Positions 52,502 to 64,000 of a DNA stretch of 64,000 bases are shown in pieces (position 1 is the stretch's first letter; the number at the start of each line of letters is the position of its first letter). The translations under genes and the position numbers were made by a program. The DNA comes from Trichoplax sp. H2. Taxonomy: Eukaryota > Placozoa > Uniplacotomia > Trichoplacea. The stretch covers positions 62,001 to 126,000 of the forward strand of contig NOWV01000023.1 in NCBI GenBank assembly GCA_003344405.1. The letters are read 5' to 3'. The notes beneath the pieces were generated by a model that ran no database searches, was not told the DNA's origin, and worked only from the letters and a program-made list of their open reading frames with translations.

Positions 52502-52552
52502 GTCATGGACGTTCTACTAGAACTACGTAGTAACTCACTAGTAGTCCATGAC
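52502..52552. repeat. Interrupted hairpin GTCATGGAC...GTCCATGAC
   Basis: GTCATGGAC (52502-52510) and CTACTAG (52514-52520) pair with CTAGTAG and GTCCATGAC (52538-52552). It stands about 350 bp from the previous hairpin. Confidence 0.7.
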
Positions 52553-53353
52553 TCCGTCCACTGCAATACAAGACATACTGTCCTGTATAAATAAAATGCT
52601 AAAAATCAACATGATTTGAAAAATGAGGTAAAATGGTGCAGCTTATGGAGGTATTGAATAGTTTGGCCAACATCGATTACTGTAATGCTATTTCGGACAT
52701 GAAAACTATCAATGAAGGTTTTCTCCATCGTAGGGGCAGGAAAATGTTCCACAAACATGTCGACAAAAGATTTGAAAATGAAGCGAAACGGTACGATACG
52801 GTAATGACACTGCAAAGTGGTGTACAGTGTACAGTACAGTCCTGTGCCTACAGTATAATGCACGGTGCAAATTAGCATACGCTAATACAATCGCCCACAA
52901 CGACAAGTGCATCAAACACTTCTCAAAATAATATAAATTACTATCATTGGATTAGCATAGTAAAGGATGATGATCCGTAAACATCCATTATCCGTATGGC
53001 ATTGTCTTGCCCCAAAATAGAAGTTTTCCCGCGCTATTTGGGCACGAGCTGATTTGTCATGATCTAAAAAAAAACCTGTTGCAGACACCAGCGCCGGCGT
53101 CAACCATGTCAGTGGTATGACCCATTCACGTGTCAGCCGCCCTACAGGCTGATACCCTATCATCAGCTTGGACATGACTGGTTGATCGCGTTGGAGCGAT
53201 GAATCGCTTGACTGTGACTCACCGTTAGGGGTGAGTCAACCTTGGTGTGACCATTTCCAGTATCGTAGTGTACGTCGTTGAGCGTCTTGACGCTGGTGGG
53301 CCAATTTTTTTTCTTTGAACTACAACAGCCATTGAAATTGGTTAGCAACTTAT

Positions 53354-53515
53354 TCCTCTTTCAGCTTTTCCTTGCTAACAACATTGCAAGTTTCTTCTTG
53401 GTATTTCTGATCCAGTTTATTTTTTAATTGCAAGTGGGTAAAATTCTCAAGGGGAGTGTTGACAAGCGCATCCGTTTCCTTTGTTTGTTGGTGCTTTTTG
53501 GGCTGCTAGCATTGA
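53354..53515 (-). pseudogene. Coding-like minus-strand fragment, unrecognised
   Basis: After an AG at about 53515 a minus-strand frame runs about 48 codons to TAA near 53370, with a charged, Lys/Glu-rich composition (LENFTHLQLKNKLDQKYQEE). Another coding-like frame lies at 53640-53740. Neither has a start codon or a clear partner exon. They may be exons of an unrecognised gene or remains of a mobile element. Confidence 0.2.
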
Positions 53516-53986
53516 TTTTTACAAAGAGTCTTTGGTCATATTGAGTCTAGTTTCTTCCTATCATTGAGGTATTCTTAGCGTCTATTCCTTGACTCCTTCT
53601 ATATACGGTGGATAAATTACTTTGAGTTGTCCTTGTTAAGTGTAGTGTGAAAGAGGAAACAAGTTATTTTTAGCTGTACATGACGTTGTTTGCTTTTTTG
53701 GCGATCACTGCTTGATAGTAAATCGAGGACAGAGTACTGTAATTAGTTGAACGCTCCATGATTGGCGTCGACTAGATGACTGTGTCTTCCAGTGATGCCC
53801 ATTTCAGTGTGGTCAATACAGCAGGTAAGAAGATATGGAAGTAGCCTTTAAATCAATAACAATATTTTTCCACAACTATTCACGTCAAGTGGACAAACGC
53901 AACTGCTGCTGATTGATCAAGACGGACTTATTTAACTCTGATATCCTTTCTCATTGTAACCCATTTTGCTCATCAAGAGAAAGAAG

Positions 53987-56900
53987 ATGGAGAAAAACAA
54001 TTTACCCTCATCGCCAGTGCGTATAATACCAATGCCAACATTTTATGATAACAGTCAAAGTCTAAGAAAAAAATCGCGTCAAAGTTATCAACTGCCTCCT
54101 CCCAAGCCTCCAGCAAAGACTGTTCCGCCCATTAGTCGAGTATTTCGACATCGACAGACCGATTTAAGAGCTCATTCTGTTAGCTTCAAAGGGCAAAGTT
54201 ATGAGAATAGTATCCTTTATACCGGTATTCAATGTTGGTATTTCGAACTGAGGAATGCAACCGCAACAGTAGAGCATAAAATTAGATGGATTAAAATCCA
54301 TGGACTGTAAAATGATAATGTCTATTTCTCTAGTGTCAACTTTCAAGATTAACATAGTCGAAATACGAGATTAGAATAATTTGCAAGACCGAATCATGAA
54401 CAATACCTAGTATTGACCGATAGACTACAATGGAAAATAAGTTCAGGGACGTGATAGTATCTCTACTACCTATTGGATCTATCGATTTACAGTATTGATC
54501 AATCTGCAACTAGATACAATGTACAGACTATCGAGATCGAAACCTACTTGGCTGTCTTGAAACATTTTATTCTTTAAAATATTGATAGTTTGGTTTAGCA
54601 GATCAGATTACCATTATTCGATATTAGTATACTATACCGTATTTGTATAGTAATTATTACAAGTAGACCTTCCTCATTTATTCCTTAAAATATTGATAGT
54701 TTGGTATAGCAGATCATATTACCATTCTTCGATGTTAGTCTACCGTATTTGTATAGTAATTATTACAAGTAGACCTTCCGCATTATTGTACACGTATCTT
54801 ATCGGAACTACTTATTATTGTATATGATATTTTATGATCCTTGACTATTTGCTTACAGCTTCTGCAGTTGTCAATAGTCCAATATATAACAAGAACACCA
54901 ATAGGTCCTATTTCGAACAGGTATGGCGAAGGTGTTTATCAACTGTATGGACAAGTTATTAGCACCCTGTGCATGGGTTGCATTTAGAATTTTATCTATA
55001 TTAGGACATTACTGTTCTATCTAGTTGAGGCATAATTGAAACGATCAGAATATTAATCTCATTTTTGAGGATTTTAAACGCTTATTGGATAGTAGCCCTC
55101 AGTGAATATTATAGACAATGCATTCTTGTAGAATATCAATAATTTTACTTCATTCTATTAATTGAAAGAAAAACTGTAATTGTTTAAAGACGAGAAATTC
55201 TAAAATACTGTACAAGTAAAGTCGAAGGATTATGCTGTACGATACCTTTTTTGCTATAAATGGATAGTGCATTTTATTTTTCTTGCTGTACTGGTATACT
55301 TTTGTTTCTGTTTTAACGGTTTTAGAAAGAGCTATCGGAATAACGTAAAGTAATTGCTTCTCTACACAAGTGTGTATTAGTCATTAGAAATGATTGTTGG
55401 TTATAATTATCCGTTGTTGTTCATTAGTACAGTGCCGTCGTTTCGCAATGATTTCATCCCATGTCACAATCATTGTGAAAAATGAAACAAAATCGTAGAT
55501 ACCAATAATTTATTTGAAGTAATTTATTCCGTATTCTAGAAAAATCGTACAATTACAACTACATGATATTCTTATTTAGATAGATCGAAAAGTTAGATTC
55601 CGATTCGTAATGAGACCGCTACTTTATTTAATTGGAAATTGTCCAACATTGAAATAAATACACGTAATACTAATCTAACCATGAAAATCAGGCATTCAGT
55701 CTAGTTATATAGTACAGGATCGTCATAAAGAATAATCATGGCATTCATTTTTGGTAGTCTATTTAACAATAGACTAATTGTGGCTTAAACCAATATTCTC
55801 AATATTTCATAAATGATCCTAACTGCATAATTAATTTTCAACGTAATTATCGATGGTCTACTGCATCTCTCTGAAGTTATTTCTTATCTTTACCTTGATT
55901 AGTGTTTTGATATCGAAAAGCAATTAGGATCTGGCTCCTTTGGAGAGGTACGCCACGTTGTTGGTATAAATGCAGTATTTACTTATTATGGCACAATAAT
56001 GCTCTGTGTTAATGCTGTAAAATATTGATGTAAAGTAGTAATGCGGAAACCTGGAGCTAATTTAAATTTTGTAATACATATCTTATCACCTAACACTGAT
56101 AATGTGTATCGTATTTTTCATGAGTAGGTCTTCCAAGTTAAAAATAAAGAAGATGGTCAATCTTATGCCGTAAAGGTATCTCGCGAAAAATTTCGTAACA
56201 ATGCAGACAGGCAAGTAATACTTACAATGCAGCAAAAATAAGTAATTGGTCAAAACTAAGATTATATATTGATTCTGCAATTATGACTTACGAATTAATC
56301 GTATTATAAATTTTAATCGTGACGTTCATTTCCTATCCCTCAATCATTCATTAGACGTCGGAAGTTGGCTGAGGTCGAAAGACACGAAAAATTACCAGCT
56401 CACCCTAATGTAGTCAGGTTTATTCGTGCATGGGAAGAAAAGTAATTAACTTATTGTGATTGTATTGCGGATTTCTTCATAATTATATAATTTAATATTA
56501 ATGCAATTTTTGTTGTCTTAATTTTTTTAGGTTAAAGCTATATATTCAAACAGAACTCTGCGCAATGAGGTTAGTCCTGTTTGATGCATCATAGAAATTG
56601 CTATCATCCTCGAACATGCGTGAATAACAGTATATTTTTTCGATGTATTTAGTTTAAAAGATTACGCAGATCAGCATCCTAATATCAATGAAGATACTAT
56701 ATGGTCGTTTCTTCTTGATTTAGCCCTGGTAAATGACGCCATTAAATCTCGTTCTCTAGATTTCGCTTTAGTTTTTTTGTACTTAAAAATAATTTCATGT
56801 ACATGATTCGTAACATTATTAAATTTATCTAACATTAGGGATTAAAACACCTACACGATTTTGGCTCTGTACATATGGATATAAAGCCTGCCAATATATT

Positions 56901-59227
56901 TGTATCTAAGGATCTAGTTTGTAAATTAGGAGACTTTGGACTGGTTCTCAGTCTTACCGATGTAATGCTATCTTATTTGGTCTCCTTTTTCTTGTAATAA
57001 ATACCCAATAGCACACACTAAAGTATACAATTTGACAATTATTTTTTTACAGATGAATGAATCAGATTGCCAGGAAGGCGATTCAAAATATCTTGCGCCA
57101 GAGGTTTTACAGGGAAGTTTTGGAAAACCAGCCGATATATTTAGTGTAGGAATTACCACGTTCGAGTTAGCGTGTGATGTTGAATTGCCATCAAGGGGCG
57201 AAGGGTGGCACCAATTAAGAAGTGGAGAATTGCCTGAAGAATTTACTAAAGGTATATTCTCACAATTTAAAAGTGGTCACTTTGATCATATTTATTTTTT
57301 AAATCTTTGTTTTTGTTTGCCATTATGATACTTAGACATTTCTTCCGGGCTAAAGTTGTTGATCATGTCTATGATCGATCCTATACCTGACAAAAGGTAT
57401 TAAAATATTTATTATATTTACTCCATTATCTTTTGTACTAACGATTATGTGGATTCTAATTTTCAATATTGCAGAATCACCGTTGATCAGCTGCTAGCTC
57501 ATGAATATCTGAAACAGCTAAGGAATGAGCGTTTGCACAACCAAAATTCTCATGGGCATAGACTAGTACGTAATATTAGTTAACTAATATGTGCTATCTT
57601 TAAAGTATTTTTTAAGTACTTCCAAGTAATGTTATTGGAAGATAGTTTATTATACGGAACTCATTATGCTTTTATGTATTCCCTTTTAGGAGTTACGTCT
57701 TGAAGGAGGTAAGAATTCCGTGAAAACCTGCTAGAATGTATAACCAGTTCTTAAAAATTAAGAAAGTACCATACATTTGTTATTGTTATTAAAGTAAAAG
57801 CCATGGATGAAATTGATGATAAGCCAATCAGTAGCACACCACAAACTGAAAAACCGAACAGCATTGGCAATTCGTATCTATACGATAAAGATATATCAGA
57901 CGGTAATAACGTAAAAATAAAATAAATTGGTATGGAGTGCAAGCTTTGCTGTGATTCTAAATACGGCTATAAGATAACTATTTTATGATATTATTACTTG
58001 TTTCAAATAACCTATCGACATTCACTTATTGTATAATCCTCTATTTTGCCTAGCATTTATATATCTTTAATAGTTTATAATCCTTTCGCCGTTATAGATG
58101 AATCTTTATCAGATAATTGTAAATCATTGCGGTTAAATCCTTTTACAAGTTTGAAACGATCTCTGGATGATGAGTGGGATAATGACGATATTTCATCGTC
58201 ACCAGCAAAGTTAAATTTTAACGCAAGGTTTGTTGATAATGGTATTGCAATTCTTTGTATTTTATGGTAATATATTTCGATCTCTCTGTAAGTTAATTAA
58301 AGTCTTTTGTATAAAATATTATAATAGAACTGATATTACTCCTGCAAATCTGCCCTTTCCGAATCCATCAGTGGGCGACCTAAGCTGTAGGCTAAATTTT
58401 GATCATGTACTAGAATCAGCTCCTACTCCTAATCAACGTAGCAAAGTTAAAGAAAGGTAAAAGAATGCTACGATTTGATAAATCTTACTGACCGCGGACT
58501 AGCCATTAATAAATAAGCGGCTATCCATTTTCTTATAGTAATTTTTATTCACGCAAAAGGAAGCCTGCATCCAACACTAGTGAAGCTCGTTCGGGCGAGA
58601 ATAGCTTCTACTTATTAGATTTTGTATTACGACACAGTTAGAAAGTGCTTTTATTAGTAAAGAAAATTGGAGCGAGTTTGCTTAACTGTAAAATAAGTTT
58701 ATTCCTAGTACACCTGAGCTCCTCCTAGAGCGACTGTAGTATTTTGGATTGTATTGTACTACGTAGCACATACAGTGTGACGGAAACTTTGAATTTTAAT
58801 TTAACGTAAATGCAGCGACGAGTGCATGCTTTTAATATGAGGTTGGCTTCTTTAAAGGTGAATTTCTGACATTACGGTACAATACTGTGTAGTATATTCT
58901 TCTACTATATTGAGCATTGTGTTGACATGAATTGATAACACTGACGTATATATACTACGAGAGATTTTCAAGTCCATTGTGCTACTTAAAATAGCTGCTA
59001 ATTAGTGTGTTTTTTTGGTGGTGCCTTAGATCATACACACCGCACTCGGTCGGTAATAAAAACCTAAAAGAAAGATTTCAGTGTGTCGTTGAACCGAAAA
59101 ACTTATTAGAGGTAAATTATTAATTGGACTAAATTTCAATTCACTATCTCAATTGATTGCGTTTATTGTATATTGCTTTGCTTACACTTAGGTATTTGAG
59201 GATGTCGCAATATCTGATCGTCGTTAA
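53987..59227 (+). CDS. PKMYT1: Membrane-associated-type inhibitory kinase Myt1 (PKMYT1)
   Basis: Wee1-family kinase that phosphorylates Thr14/Tyr15 of CDK1. Exons: 53987-54197, 54859-54920, 55903-55947, 56128-56210, 56355-56441, 56531-56569, 56653-56728, 56839-56961, 57053-57251, 57336-57396, 57475-57565, 57690-57708, 57795-57902, 58098-58227, 58328-58456, then either 58539-58641 or 59030-59111 plus 59192-59227. The N-terminus has PISRVFRHR...SVSFKG. The kinase core shows [48 protein letters not shown] and [15 protein letters not shown] rather than DLG marks Myt1 over Wee1. The C-terminal exons at 59030 and 59192 give [11 protein letters not shown], matching the human end EPRNLLSLFED. No hydrophobic segment follows the kinase domain. 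The intron after 56210 starts GC. Confidence 0.95.
54570..54786. repeat. Two tandem copies of about 111 bp in PKMYT1 intron 1
   Basis: Copies starting at 54570 and 54681 share TTAAAATATTGATAGTTTGG and TTTGTATAGTAATTATTACA, with few substitutions and one short indel. Confidence 0.88.
58539..58641 (+). CDS. PKMYT1: Alternative last exon of PKMYT1
   Basis: After acceptor tatag, the frame entered in phase from the exon ending 58456 runs 34 codons ([20 protein letters not shown]...) to TAG at 58639. It has no donor that would lead in phase into 59030. The exon ending 58456 does splice in phase to 59030. The two are thus likely alternative C-termini, and this one lacks the EPKNLL motif. Confidence 0.5.
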
Positions 59228-59967
59228 TTACCACATTTCCTCACATTTTTGGGATTATTTGATTTGGAATTATTTATATTGTATCTATGTATACACACTA
59301 CACGTACATGGTGCCTTGGTAAAATACCGCACATAAGAATTTGTTGAATTAATATGAAAAGCGCTCATTTATATATATATATTATAATGGAAATAGTATG
59401 CTGTGCTTATTTTTATTCGGTACAATTATCAGAATTTTGTAATTGTAAAAATTGATTCAAAATCATGTAAATACCTAACATCACGTCTTAAATTTAGTTC
59501 AACGCACATATTTGTATGCTATTCGTCTTGATGATATATTTATAAATTTACATATCACTAGATCTTATAGCAGGTTAGATATACTAATTTACGTAGCCCA
59601 GAAAGTTTCTAAATTTCTGAAGATATCGATTTAAAATAAATAACTTGTGGTAATAGTACCTTGACGTCGTTTGTGACATTAAATGTCTCGTTCGATAACT
59701 GCAATTAATCATAATTATGACAAACTGTGTGAACGATAGAGTATAGATTAGATTTTACTATTATTACATTATTAAATAATATCCATGAAGCTACATGTTA
59801 TATGCGCAAGTACATACAGTTACCATCACTTGGTGAATAATATTACAGGGCTTTGAATAATAGCTGAGGATTGATATTATTAAATGCATTTACATTAATT
59901 TAAGATAAAGCTCGTAACACCTAGTAACTCCAAATTTCATGAATGGAACAAAACCGAGACTTAACAA
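59228..59967. other. Convergent spacer between PKMYT1 and VCPIP1
   Basis: 740 bp holding both 3' ends. Only a short TA microsatellite near 59370 was noticed. Confidence 0.6.
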
Positions 59968-62900
59968 TCAGCAATTTTTAGGGATGGATTTTTGCTTTTC
60001 TAACGTTGCTTCCAGTTCGCGCTTTAGAGTCAACTACGAAAGAGAGTTTGATATAGTGAGTGATATTATCTACGTTTGTAAATAGATACAGTAGATAGTA
60101 ATACAAACCAATGCAGCTTTTATTGCCCTTCTACGATCTTTAAGTACAGCTAGTTGCTCCTGCTTTTCGCTCTACAAAGGAATTATTACATCTTGAGTAA
60201 AAATAATCCATGCATATCAGATATGCAAGGTGCTCTGACATTATGATACCTTATTTATAAGTAGCACCACTTTATTTAATTCAGCTTCCTTCTTGGCTAT
60301 GGATGAAGTAACATCATCAACTCTCTGCTTAATTATATCCATTAACAGCCTTCTACTATGGGCTAACTGAAATATTTAAAATCGTTTGCATTATTACATA
60401 GCGTGAATCGCTCATTCTCGCATTTACATATCAGGTGTCATCTTCGTTTGTTTGTTACTTTGAAATAATATGAAACAATAAATTATATTCAAGCGAAATT
60501 TACTTACCTCATATTCGCAGTATGAATCTAAATAACAAAGAAAAAGATTTAATCTCCAAACAATTATATTTACGCGTATATTGAAAATGTCAGGGGCTGT
60601 AAGTAGTCGTACCTTCAAATTTCATCGAAGATGTAGTATTATTACTAATGTTGTTATCATGACTTGATTCCGGATTTACGGTACCGGGCATGGAAGCGCA
60701 GGCTCCATTGATAGGTTCTTCCGGTGAACAATTAAACGAATCTAATTGGATTGAGAATGTACTACTATTATTACTACTACTAACAGCACCATTCGGCTCA
60801 TGTTGCTTAGATTCGCACACTTTGTTGTATCGATCATTGAGTGCTTGATAACATGATGAAGGATTTGTAAAAATAAAGTCAGCTGAAGTAAGATGTCGAT
60901 ATTTTTGATATAAATCGTTCATGGTTTTAACATTCTCTGTAGGATTGCTATAATGATCTGATAAATGACACTGGCCAGTACAAATCTCTAAGCAATCTTT
61001 GGATTGGCTATAAACAAGAAGAAAATTCGGAAGACTATGTAATTTGAAGTGAAATCCATCAATTAAAGTCTTATTTGTTTGCTTAAACTGAGTATAGTAT
61101 ACACCACCACGGTTTAACATAGCAGCCTCTAATTTAAAGTGTTCCTGCTTATTGGTAACTTTATTTTCGTTGACCATTACGTTATTTCCTGCTATCAAAT
61201 AAAATGACATATAAACAATCAAATATCAAGATATAATTGACTGCACTGTATACCCAGAAAATATTTGTTGAAATTAAATCATAATACGTATATGGTAGTA
61301 CTTACTTAATTCCCATTTATTGAATAATGAGGTACTCTCACGGGGCGACGACAAAATGTCAGATGATACCGCGGAAATATAGTCTACTGTTACTTTCTCT
61401 CCACCTCGAATCGGAAGGGGAGCACGGCTATCGTAATCTTTACTACTTAATTCCATAGGAGGAAAACCATAACGAAGGCGTTGAAATTTAACTGGAATAC
61501 CAAATTCGGCTTCAATTTTATTCTGAAGCTCCACAAGAGAAGTTGATTGGTCAATAGTCATCATTACACTTTTACCACTTCCCGGAGTAGATATTCGAAT
61601 TTTCTTGTTATTTTCCTTCTTAATATCGTCACTTATATCTGGGTGATCAGCTTTAGGACGTGGCAGATAGCCGGCCTCTTTCCCAGGCTAACATATGTAT
61701 AGTGTACAAAAAATGTTCAATCAAGATAGCATTTAAATTAATTCATTATTCCAAAATCATTTAACTGATAGAATTATCGACTATGCTAGATTCAAATGAC
61801 AAAGCTACCTGTAACTTCTTCGTTGAGACTTTTGTATTTACTTTCGTTACCGAGGTAGTTGCTAATAATGGTTGCTCATAGGGCGTAGATGGATATTTTT
61901 GCTGAGCATTAATGACTCTTTGATCGCACGACCTATCTGACATTGAATTAAAATGTCTCATATCATTACGCCCATTGTCTTTTAAATTCTCGAACACTTT
62001 AGCAGCAAGGCGTTGAATAAGGTAATGATTACTACAGTAATCAGGAAAATTTTTCATAATTAGCTCTTTAGCGACCTGGAACGCATTGGAATTTTTACTT
62101 GGATCTGAATCATTTTCAAACCAAGTGAATTGACTTTCTATCTTTTTTCCATGAATTTCGAAAGTTATAGGAATTCTAATGTAAATAATTACGCAATAGC
62201 TTAATTAAGTATTGCATTTATAGATTGATAATATTATTATAATTGTAATTTGTACGTCTATAGCGTAACATTTATACTAACATTTGAGGCAAATTATCGT
62301 ACTCTTTTCCATCCCAGTAATGCTTATATCCACAACATTGAGAAAAATTAGGATCAGCTGGCGTTTTAGTAGTATCACCGTTACAATATGCAATGTTGCC
62401 TTGTCCACTAAGGCTGCGCATTTTGCCAACAAGGCATAATGGACAGTAGCTAGGTTGTCTAGTTTTGATTAGATTGAGACAATTGCCAATTACATCATAG
62501 CTAAAACTGGCTCTTCGGCGGAACTGCAGTTTATAAACTTGACCAGATTTTAATTCTTCATGGCTTTGACGGATCCATTCATATATTGGTCCGCCTATAC
62601 AACGAAAGGAGCATCCATTACATTACAGTAATCAATGTTATTCATACCAATAGCAAGTTTGAAGAAAGTTTATGATAAAATTTTTAACTCATTACGTTCA
62701 TTAATTCATTACCGGATTTCAAATCTGACGTAGGAAACCGAGCATTATGCTCCACTATAGCATAACAAGATAAGCATCTTAACAAACGACCTTCTCGGAC
62801 TGCATTAGATGTTATGGTAGCAATTTCACGAGGTTGCAACCATGTACTAGTGATATCACTAATAAAAAGACGTACCAGATATTAATTCAAATCAAATACT

Positions 62901-63765
62901 GTTTCATACTAAACTTTTACAAAGTTCTACATGTAAAGTTGTAAACTAGTAGTAAAAGAAATAGAATGAATTATAGCTTACTTGGATAGCTGTCGATAAA
63001 ACTCTTCAACTAATCCCGGTATCACATCATATTTCTCAAAGTATAATTCATCCATGCATCCTACCAATTTACAAATGTATTGCTCTGGCAAAGCTCTCCC
63101 ACTACAGATAGTGCAGTAGTTATCGTCATCAAATTCGATGTAATCGTCCAGCAGATCCTGTTTAATTGCCCACACATTGGGTAACATTTGACGAGATATT
63201 TTGGCTAGGGGCCTACCATCGATACCCACTAAGGGAATGAAATGATTGCGAGCTGGATTACTCCATGCAAGCACAAGAGGTTTATGCAATCGCCCATCTT
63301 TGCCTTTACATTCGATTACGGTCGATAGAACGGGTAAAAAGATGGCAGAGTAGTCCACTGACGATTGCATGCCTTCCAAATTATCTAATAATAATATCGG
63401 TCGTTTGAGTATGTTGGCTAGACCAAAGATATGGACATTTCTTAATCCTAAACTTTCACCATTTCTAGGTACAAAGTCTGGATCAGCTTCCGCGATAATT
63501 TCCTGCCATTCGTCATCACTTATGAAATCCCGTAGTAATGATCGATATCGAGATTGGTTGCATTTTAAATGAAATCTGAGATTAACCCGTAAAGGATGCC
63601 AAAATAATTCACTGCCAACTAGAGCGCGAGAGATAGCGTGTACTAGGCAATGACCATCACCATCAACGTGAATAGGGACGATCACTTCTTGATTACATAA
63701 ATGATTTAAAACTTTGAGCGTATCTTTTAAGTATTCAATCGATCCACTACGGTCACGTCCGTAGC
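59968..63765 (-). CDS. VCPIP1: VCPIP1 / VCIP135 OTU deubiquitinase, 5' end outside window
   Basis: OTU-family deubiquitinase that works with p97/VCP and p47 in Golgi and ER reassembly after mitosis. Exons (minus): 63765-62982, 62858-62713, 62594-62282, 62175-61809, 61687-61316, 61191-60614, 60527-60508, 60366-60250, 60171-60109, 60033-59968; all phases agree. The OTU catalytic block is HVDGDGHCLVHAISRALVG, with nucleophile Cys and upstream Asp; the catalytic His is in NHFIPLVGIDG. LGLRNVHIFGLAN and GKDGRLHKPL also match. Then come a Cys-rich region with FSQCCGYKHYWDGKEYDNLP, a ubiquitin-like domain (LVELQNKIEAEFGIPVKFQ, RYGFPPMEL), the motif MLNRGGVYYTQF, a Ser/Asn-rich linker and a charged C-terminal coiled coil ending at TGA 59968. 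The N-terminal exon(s) lie beyond 64000 or in the last 235 bp. Confidence 0.95.
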
Positions 63766-64000
63766 CTTAACAAAACAATAATAATTAGCATATTTTATAC
63801 GCACGAAACATCCTACGTTTTATGAACCTATCCATCATATTGTCATGATTAGTATGCAACTAAAAGGAAGTATGCAATGAAATTATAATAAGTGTGTAAT
63901 AGATAGACATGTTAGGTAACTAGGCATACATAAGCTCTTTATAGTCAGTCTATCCAACTTTTGCAGTTACGATAGAAATGTTCAATATTTTCTATCACAA
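63766..64000 (-). other. VCPIP1 intron, incomplete
   Basis: Immediately upstream of the OTU exon acceptor at 63766-63767. No further VCPIP1 exon was recognised before the window ends. Confidence 0.6.

Larger units (their letters stand above)
51573..53986. promoter_or_regulatory. PPP1R2-PKMYT1 spacer: hairpins, GTAC words, possible gene debris
   Basis: Contains a TA run (about 51885-51905), hairpins at 52160-52193 and 52502-52552, GTAC words near 52145 and 52820, and a less AT-rich stretch at 53030-53560 with coding-like minus-strand frames. A plus-strand ATG near 53775 followed by an open frame of about 16 codons and a good donor (gtaaga, near 53825) may be a 5' exon of PKMYT1, but its phase does not fit the next ATG. 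Confidence 0.4.

Noticed and set aside
52606-52878. Opposed frames of 80-90 codons near 52.7 kb
   Set aside because: Overlapping frames on both strands over the same GTAC-containing stretch; neither has a recognisable domain. Possibly an exon, but I could not support either one.

Overview
The window looks like AT-rich nuclear DNA from an early-branching animal. Evidence: genes are split by many short GT-AG introns (mostly 80-300 bp), and the gene set is animal-like: an RFX factor, Myt1 kinase, VCPIP1 deubiquitinase, RP2, an ABCG half-transporter, inhibitor-2 and bifunctional AASS. Low GC and short introns fit a placozoan (Trichoplax type) best; that assignment is inference, since no search could be run. 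Nearly all gene models below come from joining exons whose splice sites and reading phases agree with remembered family sequences.

Layout. 1-6.7 kb: 3' part of an RFX4/6-like gene (+). 9.8-10.6 kb: MPPED-type metallophosphoesterase (-). 12.0-14.6 kb: diverged tandem repeats, two scaffold gaps, and a solo LTR seen both filled and empty. 15.3-19.8 kb: ABCG half-transporter (-). 20.4-20.75 kb: 343-bp fold-back element. 22.6-23.5 kb: four phase-compatible exons of an unrecognised 113-aa protein (-). 23.6-25.2 kb: a GTAC-palindrome-rich segment present twice around a gap. 26.1-29.9 kb: RP2 (-). 31.1-35.8 kb: two intronless amine oxidase paralogues, tail to tail. 36.4-37.4 kb: eight-copy minisatellite. 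37.8-45.3 kb: AASS (+), 24 coding exons. 46.7-51.6 kb: PPP1R2 (+). 54.0-59.2 kb: PKMYT1 (+), with two possible C-termini. 60.0-63.8 kb: VCPIP1 (-), running off the right edge.

The genes are ordinary single-copy housekeeping or signalling genes with no obvious operon-like logic. Loose themes are cell-cycle phosphorylation and membrane remodelling (PKMYT1, VCPIP1, PPP1R2), cilia (RFX, RP2) and amine/lysine catabolism (two amine oxidases, AASS). The most unusual signal is a family of palindromic islands built from ACTGTACAGT-type words. They sit mostly in 5' intergenic DNA (upstream of the 113-aa gene, between RP2 and amine oxidase 1, between amine oxidase 2 and AASS, directly before PPP1R2, and between PPP1R2 and PKMYT1) and change length between near-identical copies.
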